This document shows positions 58,097-64,000 of a stretch of DNA of 64,000 nt, one piece after another. The translations under genes and the position numbers were made by a program. A model generated the notes under the pieces. It worked only from the letters and a program-made list of their open reading frames with translations, was not told where the DNA came from and did no database searches. The stretch is from Rhodoligotrophos defluvii (lineage in GTDB: Bacteria > Pseudomonadota > Alphaproteobacteria > Rhizobiales > Im1), in assembly GCF_005281615.1 (NCBI RefSeq), contig NZ_SZZM01000004.1:360034-424033 (forward strand). The letters are read 5' to 3'. How positions within the stretch are numbered: position 1 is the stretch's first letter; the number at the start of each line of letters is the position of its first letter.

Positions 58097-59059
58097 ATGC
58101 AGACCAAGCATGTTCTTTGCGCGACAGTAGCCACCTTGAGCCTCGCGATGGCCGCTCACGGCGCGGCGGCGCAGCAGTCCAATCAGCAGACGCAGCAGCA
58201 GCAGCCGCAGGCGCAGCAACAGCAAGCCGTGGACACCGGGCAGCGCCAGGTTGCGCAACAGTGCCTGAACGATCTGCAGGCATTCAATCAGCGCATGGAC
58301 CAGGACGGATACTGGCTTGTGGGCTGGGGAGCACCGGGCTACGGCGTAGCGCCGCCCGCGGCGGCCCCCGCTAACCCGCCTACGGCGGCCCAGCCCCCGG
58401 CCACGACCGGCGCCACCGGCACGACCGGCCTGACCGGGACCGCGGACACCGCAATGACCGGCGTGGGCCAGCCTTGGGTGGGCGCCGGCTGGGGCATCAC
58501 CTCGGCACCCTACCAGATCAGGACCCTGCACGCGGCCACGAACGTGCTGGCCCACCGCGGCGATCAGCAGGCCTGCGCGGCGGTCCTTGCCGAGCTCCGG
58601 CAAGTCTATGACAACTATGTCAACGAGCTGAGGCAGGCCGGCGTCGAGCCAGGCGAGGTCACGTCGTGGCGTCAGCAGCGCATCATCGCCGCGCGTCCGG
58701 TGACGGAGCTGCAGACGGGCCTCATCAATTTGGCCGACATTACCGGAACCGAGGTCCGCAGTCCTCAGGACGAGCAGCTCGGGACCGTGGAGGATGTGGT
58801 GCTCGATCCTCAGTCCGGGAACATCGGCTACGTCATCCTGTCGAGCGGTGGCGTGCTGGGCATCGGCGAGGACATGGTGGCGGTGCCCTGGCGGGCGCTC
58901 AAGGCAACGCCGGGCCTGAATACGTTCGTGCTGAACGTATCCGAGCAGACCATTGAGCAGGCGCCCACGGTCGATCCCGACAGCTTTGCCGATCCGACCC
59001 TGTCCGCGCAGGATCGTCAGCGGGTCGACGAGTTCTGGCAGCAGCACATGGCCGGCTGA
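58097..59059 (+). CDS. Secreted PRC-barrel-domain protein 1
   Basis: A 320-residue exported protein. Residues 1-25 are a signal peptide, followed by a glutamine-rich tract (about 27-45), a Pro/Ala/Thr/Gly-rich linker (about 90-125), a helical domain, and a PRC-barrel at about 215-300 (LADITGTEVRSPQDEQLGTVEDVVLDP; IGEDMVAVPWRAL). PRC-barrels bind small ligands or partner proteins; periplasmic ones in Hyphomicrobiales are stress-linked but untested. GGAAAGGAG before the ATG. It follows sodC by 100 bases on the same strand. Confidence 0.85.
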   Translation: MQTKHVLCATVATLSLAMAAHGAAAQQSNQQTQQQQPQAQQQQAVDTGQRQVAQQCLNDLQAFNQRMDQDGYWLVGWGAPGYGVAPPAAAPANPPTAAQPPATTGATGTTGLTGTADTAMTGVGQPWVGAGWGITSAPYQIRTLHAATNVLAHRGDQQACAAVLAELRQVYDNYVNELRQAGVEPGEVTSWRQQRIIAARPVTELQTGLINLADITGTEVRSPQDEQLGTVEDVVLDPQSGNIGYVILSSGGVLGIGEDMVAVPWRALKATPGLNTFVLNVSEQTIEQAPTVDPDSFADPTLSAQDRQRVDEFWQQHMAG

Positions 59060-59126
59060 CGCGGTCTCGATCCATGAGGTCGACCGGACCTGATGGCCGC
59101 TCGGGACGAGTCCAGAGGAGAGGCTC

Positions 59127-59573
59127 ATGAGATTTGCGGCTGCGATTCTCTGTGCAACCATGGCCGTCGCGACCTGCCCGGCGGCGGCCCAGAACCCGCC
59201 GCCGGCCCGCGTCGACGGCGAGGTCGCCGCCCCGGTCGAGATCCTGATGGATTTCATCAACGGCGATGTGCGGTGCCTTCCGCCCCGGGCGCTGCTTCCG
59301 GCAACCGACGAGCTCGACTTGCGCGTGATCAACCGGGCGGAACGGCCGCTCATGTTCATTGCGCCGGAATTCCTGCGCGCGGCGAAGATCCTCCGCGCCA
59401 ACCAGCTGGTCGAGGTGGAAGGGGGCAGCTTCCTCGTAGGAGCAAAGGGCCAGCTGCGCTTTGTCCTGCGCACGCCGAAGCCGGGCGAATATTACTATTC
59501 CTGCTATCTGCCCGGTCACAGGCCAAATCCGCAGTCGAGCGGATTTCTGGTTGTGGCAGGGACCGGCCAGTAG
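59127..59573 (+). CDS. Secreted cupredoxin-like protein with a degenerate copper site
   Basis: A 148-residue protein with a signal peptide ending near residue 21 (PAAAQ). The strand YYYSCYLPGH gives Cys126 and His131 in the type-1 copper spacing C-x4-H, but the usual methionine five residues further is Gln136, and the first histidine ligand expected in the NRAERPLMFIAPEF strand is Leu/Met. The fold is therefore cupredoxin-like, while copper binding is doubtful or of an unusual type. GAGGAGAGG precedes the ATG. It lies between two PRC-barrel genes. Confidence 0.72.
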   Translation: MRFAAAILCATMAVATCPAAAQNPPPARVDGEVAAPVEILMDFINGDVRCLPPRALLPATDELDLRVINRAERPLMFIAPEFLRAAKILRANQLVEVEGGSFLVGAKGQLRFVLRTPKPGEYYYSCYLPGHRPNPQSSGFLVVAGTGQ

Positions 59574-59727
59574 CCAGGCGAGCGAGCGGCCGTCTGCTCG
59601 AAGAAGGCGGGCATTCGCAGTTTTCCCGTCGCGGCGAGCCCGTTCTCCCGGTGGGCCGCGACGCCGATGCTGTTGGGAGGGTCGGGGCGACGCATTCAAC
59701 AACACAGCCAGAAAGGAGGACCTACCC

Positions 59728-60666
59728 ATGAAAGCCGATAGCGTCAGCCAAACGATCGCTGCAGCCTTCGCGATTGGGCTGCTCGGCTCTATCCCGGCCG
59801 AAGCGCAGGATCAGCAGCAAGCCCAGACGCAGCAGAATTCGGATCAGCAGCAGACGTCCCAGGGCCGGCAGACAGGCCAGGCCGGACAGGAGGCGGGCCA
59901 GAACCAGCGCCAGGCCCAGCAAGGCGATCGCCCACCGGTGCTCGTGCTCGAGGACTGGAGTTACAACCCGCTATATTCCAGCGGCTGGAGCGCCGAGCGC
60001 TTGATGGAGGCCGACGTCATCGGGACGACTGGCGACGAGATCGGCGATGTCGAGAATCTGATCGTCAGCGACAAGGGCAAGGTGCTGGGGATCATCGCCG
60101 AGGTGGGTGGCTTTCTCGACATCGGCGATACGCATCTCTTCATTCCTTGGGGTGAGGTGAGCGTCAGTCCAGATCTCGATCGCGTCACTGTGCCGGTCAC
60201 CGAGGAGAATGCGGAGGACTATTCGCTCTTCAAGTGGTCGCAGTTGGAGAAGGGCCAGACCGGCCAGACCAGAGTTGTCGAGGACGACCTGCAAACCGGG
60301 CCGCGGATCTGGAAGGCCACCGAGCTCCTGAACGATGACGCCTATCTCAACGACGATATCGGATATGGCTACGTGTCGGATCTGATCTTCACGACCGATG
60401 GCAACCTGCACGCCGTCGTGGTGAGTGCCGATGCGGCGTATGGTGGCGGCTACTACGCCTATCCCTACTACGGTTACGGCTACGGCTGGGCTCCGGGTTC
60501 ACCCTACTACGATCTCGGATATGACCGCGAGGAGATCGCCACGCTGGAACGGTTCGACTACGACAAGCTGAAGCCAACGGTCGACATGGAGGATGATGCG
60601 ATCACCACCGGCTCCACGAGCCAATCGGGTCAGGGGGCCTCAGGGCAGGCGAACCAGAAGCAGTAA
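59728..60666 (+). CDS. Secreted PRC-barrel-domain protein 2
   Basis: A 312-residue exported protein. After the signal peptide comes a glutamine-rich tract (about 28-68) and then two PRC-barrel-type modules: VIGTTGDEIGDVENLIVSDKGKVLG with DIGDTHLFIPWGEV at 95-150, and a second around 205-290 (LNDDAYLNDDIGYGYVSDLIFTTDG). A tyrosine-glycine repeat (GGGYYAYPYYGYGYGWAPG) sits in the second module and the C-terminus is Ser/Gly/Gln-rich. The start at 59728 follows GAAAGGAGG; a longer frame from 59461 overlaps the cupredoxin gene. Function unknown. Confidence 0.86.
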   Translation: MKADSVSQTIAAAFAIGLLGSIPAEAQDQQQAQTQQNSDQQQTSQGRQTGQAGQEAGQNQRQAQQGDRPPVLVLEDWSYNPLYSSGWSAERLMEADVIGTTGDEIGDVENLIVSDKGKVLGIIAEVGGFLDIGDTHLFIPWGEVSVSPDLDRVTVPVTEENAEDYSLFKWSQLEKGQTGQTRVVEDDLQTGPRIWKATELLNDDAYLNDDIGYGYVSDLIFTTDGNLHAVVVSADAAYGGGYYAYPYYGYGYGWAPGSPYYDLGYDREEIATLERFDYDKLKPTVDMEDDAITTGSTSQSGQGASGQANQKQ

Positions 60667-60694
60667 GGCGTCTGGCCCCATCACGATCCTAGGA

Positions 60695-60717
60695 AGCCCG
60701 CGCTTCCTGCGCGGGCT
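60695..60717. terminator. Stem-loop between convergent PRC-barrel and CAP genes
   Basis: AGCCCGCGC, loop TTCCT, GCGCGGGCT is a perfect nine-base stem 29 bases after the PRC-barrel stop and 27 bases before the end of the minus-strand CAP-domain gene. There is no T tract, but the symmetrical hairpin can terminate from either side. Confidence 0.75.
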
Positions 60718-60743
60718 GCCCCGACGAAGGCAATCCAGCTCGA

Positions 60744-61730
60744 TCAGCGTTTCTGCCCCATGAGGGCAACGGCCGTCTTCTTGCCTGTACCGTCGGCCGC
60801 GATCGCGAAGCCCAGATGCGTCATGTCCGGCGACAGCAGCGCGCTCTCGCGTCCCCCGTCGTTCAGCCACTGGTCAACGAAAAAGCGCACGTCGCTTGCC
60901 GTCGGCTGTGTGCCGCAGCCCCCACACGTGGCGGAAAGCGCCGACAAGGATCGCCAACCGGCCCGGCTGTCGCGGGGCAGCGCTTCGAACAGGGCGTTCC
61001 CTTGCGCGCTCTCGAGGCCGCCGGGCGCGATGGACCGGGCGGCATCGTTGAGCGGATCGCTGGACATGATCGGGGCGAGGCCGGCGTTCCGGCGCGCCCG
61101 ATTGATCCGCTCGACCGCGAGGCGCGTTTGCTCTTCCGGCGCGATGGCCGTCGGCGTCTCGCCAGCCTGGAGGTTGCGGGGCATACCCGGCCCGGCGAAG
61201 GTCTGGACGGCATAGAGCCCCTGGTCCTCGTTCACGGCAATGCCGTAGCCGAATTCCGTGAGCCCGCGCCTCAAGATGTTGTGGCGGTGCTCCGGGCTTT
61301 GCATCCATCCCCGATGCAGGCGCTCGATCCTGTCCATGCTGACCGGCGGCGCGCAGTCGGCACAGCGTGCGATATTTTCCGCCGTCAGCCGCCATTTGCT
61401 GCCCCCTGCCGCCACATAGCGGTCCTGGACGGTCTCGCCCTCGGGCGAGGTATGGGCGTAATAGTTGCGCCTCAGCATGTCGTTTGCGTGGTTCTGGGCG
61501 GCTTGGTTGGCTTCGCTGCCGAGGCTGAGCGGCGGCAGCCCGTTCTCCGTCCGCGACTGGTTGACCAGCTCGAGCGCCCGCTGGCGCATTTCGTCGAGAT
61601 TGCTGGGCTGGGCGGCCGCAGGTGCCGTTATGAATAGCATTGCCGCGACCAGGGTTGCGATCACCCAGCCGCCTCTCCGGCTCTCGCTCGCGCGCCGCTC
61701 GTCTCGACCCCTATGCCTTGCTGTCGACAT
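60744..61730 (-). CDS. Secreted tandem CAP (SCP/PR-1-like) domain protein
   Basis: A 328-residue protein with an N-terminal basic stretch and a membrane/signal helix (VIATLVAAMLFITAPAAAQ). The first CAP domain spans about residues 50-185: NQAAQNHANDMLRRNYYAHTSPEG, TAENIARCADC and WMQSPEHRHNILRRGLTEFGYGI are the usual motifs. A second, degenerate CAP-like domain covers about 210-328 (AVERINRARRNAGLAPIMSSDPLN; FVDQWLNDGGRESALLSP; THLGFAIAADG), without the conserved histidines. The start at 61730 fits the signal peptide; a longer frame to 62111 overlaps the divergent gene. An EcfG promoter match lies just upstream. Confidence 0.85.
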   Translation of the reverse strand: MSTARHRGRDERRASESRRGGWVIATLVAAMLFITAPAAAQPSNLDEMRQRALELVNQSRTENGLPPLSLGSEANQAAQNHANDMLRRNYYAHTSPEGETVQDRYVAAGGSKWRLTAENIARCADCAPPVSMDRIERLHRGWMQSPEHRHNILRRGLTEFGYGIAVNEDQGLYAVQTFAGPGMPRNLQAGETPTAIAPEEQTRLAVERINRARRNAGLAPIMSSDPLNDAARSIAPGGLESAQGNALFEALPRDSRAGWRSLSALSATCGGCGTQPTASDVRFFVDQWLNDGGRESALLSPDMTHLGFAIAADGTGKKTAVALMGQKR

Positions 61731-61776
61731 TGCTGCTGGCCAATGCTGGTGTTCGGGCGGCCTCCACCTTGCGAGC

Positions 61777-61801
61777 AACGGATGTAGACGCTCGTTGTTC
61801 C
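61777..61801 (-). promoter_or_regulatory. Perfect EcfG-type promoter for the CAP-domain gene
   Basis: On the minus strand GGAAC (61801-61797) and CGTT (61780-61777) are separated by 16 bases, matching the alphaproteobacterial general-stress consensus exactly. The -10 element ends 46 bases before the CAP-domain start codon, an ideal distance. Confidence 0.65.
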
Positions 61802-61842
61802 CGGCGGCGTTTGTCGTCAGCCGGATGTTTTCCGATCGGGCG

Positions 61843-61867
61843 GGAGCGGCAAGGCCTTGCCGGCGTT
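61843..61867 (+). promoter_or_regulatory. Near-match EcfG-type promoter for the YihY gene
   Basis: GGAGC (one mismatch to GGAAC) at 61843-61847 and a perfect CGTT at 61864-61867 are 16 bases apart, 24 bases before the YihY-family start codon. The overlap of this divergent region with the CAP-gene promoter fits a shared stress control, but the mismatch makes it weaker. Confidence 0.4.
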
Positions 61868-61891
61868 CAGTTCCGAGGGGAGGGCGAAGCG

Positions 61892-62737
61892 ATGTGGCAG
61901 AAGGTTCGAAAGCTCGCCAGGGAGACGATAGCCGGCTGGTGGTCCGATCGCGCCATGAGTCTGGGCGCAGCCATAGCGTTCTATGCTGTCTTCTCCCTCG
62001 CGCCCACGCTGCTGATGGTGATCGCGATTGCTGGCCTCGCTTTCGGGCGCGAAGCTGCCCGCGAGGCCATCGCGGATGAGCTCGGTGGCTTGATCGGCGA
62101 GGATGGCGCATCGCTCGTCCTGACCATGATGGCCGATGCGGGCGAGTTTGAAGCCGGCCTGATCGGCACGGCCGTCGGGCTCGTCACGTTCCTGCTCGTG
62201 GCCACAGGCGTCTTCGTCGAGATCCAGGACGCGCTGAACATCGTCTGGAAGGCGAAGCCGATTGCCGCAACCGGCGGCGTCTGGGCCTTTGTCCGCGGCC
62301 GTTTGCTGAGCTTTGCGTTGATCGCAAGCATCGGGTTCCTGCTGCTGGTCTCGCTGCTGGTGGATGCTGCGCTGTCCGCCGCCTCGGGCTACGTCCTCGG
62401 CGCTTTCCCAGGCGCGACAACCCTGCTGTTCGCCGTCAACTTCGTTCTCGGCTTTCTGTTTGCCGTTCTGCTGTTCGGCCTGATCTTCGCTATTCTGCCG
62501 AATACCGAGCCGACCGCCGCGGAAGTGATCCCGGGCGCCATTCTGAGCGGCGTGCTCTTCACGTTCGGCAAGTTCGCGATCGGCATCATCGTCGGCCAAA
62601 GCGGCGTGACGTCCGCCTATGGCGCCTCCGCCAGCATAATGACCATCATGCTGTGGGTATACTATTCCTCACAGATCCTGCTGCTCGGAGCGGAGTTCGG
62701 CAGAGCCTATGGCCGGAATGCCGGGTCGTCCAAATAG
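61892..62737 (+). CDS. YihY/BrkB-family membrane protein
   Basis: A 281-residue inner-membrane protein with six helices. AMSLGAAIAFYAVFSLAPTLLMVIAIAGLAFG is the family N-terminal signature, and FAILPNTEPTAAEVIPGAILSGVLFTFGKFAIG closes the second half. The name BrkB (serum resistance) and the older ribonuclease annotation are not supported for such proteins; the function is unknown. The start at 61892 follows GAGGGGAGGG; a longer frame begins inside the divergent promoter region. The AI-2E-family gene follows 120 bases later. Confidence 0.88.
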   Translation: MWQKVRKLARETIAGWWSDRAMSLGAAIAFYAVFSLAPTLLMVIAIAGLAFGREAAREAIADELGGLIGEDGASLVLTMMADAGEFEAGLIGTAVGLVTFLLVATGVFVEIQDALNIVWKAKPIAATGGVWAFVRGRLLSFALIASIGFLLLVSLLVDAALSAASGYVLGAFPGATTLLFAVNFVLGFLFAVLLFGLIFAILPNTEPTAAEVIPGAILSGVLFTFGKFAIGIIVGQSGVTSAYGASASIMTIMLWVYYSSQILLLGAEFGRAYGRNAGSSK

Positions 62738-62748
62738 GGCGTGGGTGG

Positions 62749-62774
62749 GGAACCAACCCTTTTCCTGGGCTGTT
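62749..62774 (+). promoter_or_regulatory. EcfG-like promoter upstream of the AI-2E-family gene
   Basis: GGAAC at 62749-62753 and GTT at 62772-62774 are separated by 18 bases; the base before GTT is T rather than the usual C. It lies 84 bases before the AI-2E gene start. It is a good but imperfect match to the general-stress consensus. Confidence 0.45.
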
Positions 62775-62857
62775 GCAGGCCAAGTAGACACTTCCGCGCG
62801 TTCAAGCGAGCGCGGAAACATGGCTGGTGCCGCCGGCCGTCCGCACGAGGAGGTAGG

Positions 62858-63916
62858 GTGCCCAAAGCGGGAACCACTATGCTCGATCGCCCCTGGGCAC
62901 TGATCCGCGCCGCGTTCATCGTGGGCGGAGTCGTCGTCCTTGCCGTGGTCATCTGGCAGCTCCTCGGCGTGATCCTGCTCTTCTTCGGCGCCATCGTGAT
63001 CGCGACGGTGCTGAGGAGCCTCGCGCGGCTGATCGAACGGATCTTGCCGCTGTCGAGCCAGTGGTCGCTCGCGCTGGCCTGCATCCTCATACTGGCCCTC
63101 GTCGCCGGGTTCTCGGTTGTGCTCGGCGCCCAGCTGTCTGGCCAGATCTCGAACCTGCTGCAGCAGCTCCCGCAACAGATCTCGGCCCTGGGCGATCGGC
63201 TGGGGATCAGCAGCCTGCAGGACATGCTCGCTGAACAGGCCCAGAGCTTCGCGGGCCGTGGCAATGTGGTTCAGAACATCGCGGGCTACACCTCGGGCGT
63301 GCTCGGGGCTGCTGCCAACCTCATCCTGGTGGTCGTCGGCGGGGTCTACTTGGCGGCGCGTCCGAATTTCTATTTCAATGGCTGCCTTCGGATCTTTCCC
63401 GCCTCGATCAGAGGCACGGTCTCCAGGACGGCCGAGAATGCCGGGCAGGCCCTGCGGCTTTGGCTTCTCGGCCAGCTCCTGTCCATGCTGCTGGTCGGCA
63501 TTCTCATCACGGCTGGCCTTTCCTTCATCGGCATCCCCTCGGCGCTCGCCCTCGGTGTTCTCGCCGGCCTCGCCGAATTCGTCCCCATCGTCGGTCCGAT
63601 CCTCGGCGCCGTGCCCGCCTTGCTTCTGGCGCTGGCACAAGGCGGGAATGCGTTTCTATGGACGCTCGGGCTCTATCTCCTCGTCCAGCAGGTCGAGAGC
63701 AACCTCATCATGCCGCTCGTCCAGCGCTGGACGGTGGATCTCCCGCCGGTGCTCACCCTGTTCGCCTTGCTGGCGCTCGGGGTGCTCCTTGGGCCTGTCG
63801 GCGTCCTCCTGGCGACGCCGCTGACCGTCGTTTTGTATGTCGCCGTCAAGCAGCTCTATATTCGCAACCTGCTGCATGAGCCCGTGGACGTTCCCGGCGA
63901 GAACAGCGGGGCCTGA
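62858..63916 (+). CDS. AI-2E-family transporter / putative permease
   Basis: A 352-residue membrane protein with about eight helices. VVIWQLLGVILLFFGAIVIATVLRSL starts the first half, and IPSALALGVLAGLAEFVPIVGPILGAVPALLLA and LILPLV-type ending (NLIMPLVQRWTVDLPPVLTLFALLALGVLLGP) are the AI-2E/PerM signatures. Members act as Na+ or small-molecule exporters; only a few have known substrates. The GTG at 62858 is preferred because GAGGAGG lies just upstream, although the more usual-looking ATG at 62879 is possible. The region 63917-64000 after the stop has a 14-base palindrome and no gene. Confidence 0.85.
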   Translation: MPKAGTTMLDRPWALIRAAFIVGGVVVLAVVIWQLLGVILLFFGAIVIATVLRSLARLIERILPLSSQWSLALACILILALVAGFSVVLGAQLSGQISNLLQQLPQQISALGDRLGISSLQDMLAEQAQSFAGRGNVVQNIAGYTSGVLGAAANLILVVVGGVYLAARPNFYFNGCLRIFPASIRGTVSRTAENAGQALRLWLLGQLLSMLLVGILITAGLSFIGIPSALALGVLAGLAEFVPIVGPILGAVPALLLALAQGGNAFLWTLGLYLLVQQVESNLIMPLVQRWTVDLPPVLTLFALLALGVLLGPVGVLLATPLTVVLYVAVKQLYIRNLLHEPVDVPGENSGA

Positions 63917-64000
63917 TCTGGCCGGCGCGGCGCGGCGGAAGGGCCCCGGCGGCGCCCGCGGGCGCTCAGCTGGCGCCGCGCGCCGCTATGCGCCAGGCAG

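Noticed and set aside
63952..63965. GCGCCCGCGGGCGC palindrome as a terminator
   Set aside because: It has no loop and no T tract and lies in very GC-rich sequence where such palindromes arise by chance.

Overview
The window is high-GC, densely coded DNA. Gene content points to an alphaproteobacterium of the Hyphomicrobiales (Rhizobiales): an IalB-family protein, an HIG1-type twin-membrane protein, a methylsuccinyl-CoA dehydrogenase-like enzyme with the long N-terminal extension, EcfG-type (GGAAC-N16-CGTT) promoters, LivM-LivG fusion transport, and palindromic interspersed repeats of the kind common in that order. No rRNA, tRNA, CRISPR array, phage module or insertion sequence was recognised. 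Protein functions are assigned from motifs and family knowledge; no database search was possible.

Layout. 0.1-3.1 kb: AraC regulator, TauE/SafE exporter and three successive VOC-fold proteins. 3.3-5.4 kb: a three-gene signalling unit (MetOD1-type protein, HisKA_2 histidine kinase, stand-alone receiver). 5.4-15.8 kb, minus strand: EamA exporter, complete TRAP transporter, HyuA/HyuB hydantoinase-oxoprolinase pair, LysR regulator and NtaA-type flavin monooxygenase, an uptake-plus-ring-opening locus. 15.9-19.1 kb: FadJ-like beta-oxidation enzyme and a hydrolase. 19.1-24.1 kb, minus strand: a compact operon of luciferase-like monooxygenase, esterase, flavin reductase, small unknown protein and VOC protein, preceded by an iron alcohol dehydrogenase and a divergent LysR gene. 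25.5-33.2 kb: tandem carboxymuconolactone-decarboxylase-like protein, a branched-chain-amino-acid-type (Liv) ABC transporter, a carnitine-3-dehydrogenase-like enzyme and an HD-domain protein carrying a full diiron ligand set.

33.2-44.5 kb is mostly housekeeping: RlmN, IalB, quinone oxidoreductase, YkvA, HIG1 protein, methylsuccinyl-CoA dehydrogenase candidate, methyltransferase, AEC transporter, GluQRS, AlkA, carboxylesterase, HNH nuclease and DsbB. 44.6-49.3 kb is a cupin / PEP-mutase-like / hydrolase / PhzF operon under a MocR-type regulator with repeated TTGTATCA sites in front of both the operon and the regulator. 49.5-54.1 kb holds a glutathione transferase and an iron-type ABC importer. 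54.7-63.9 kb is an envelope and stress cluster: ArsP-like permease with His/Met-rich segments, periplasmic Cu,Zn superoxide dismutase, two secreted PRC-barrel proteins, a degenerate cupredoxin, a tandem CAP-domain protein, YihY and AI-2E membrane proteins, with EcfG-like promoter matches.

The most interesting parts are the HD-oxygenase candidate beside a carnitine-dehydrogenase-like gene, the monooxygenase-esterase-reductase operon, the EcfG-linked envelope cluster, the MocR regulon and the repeat families.
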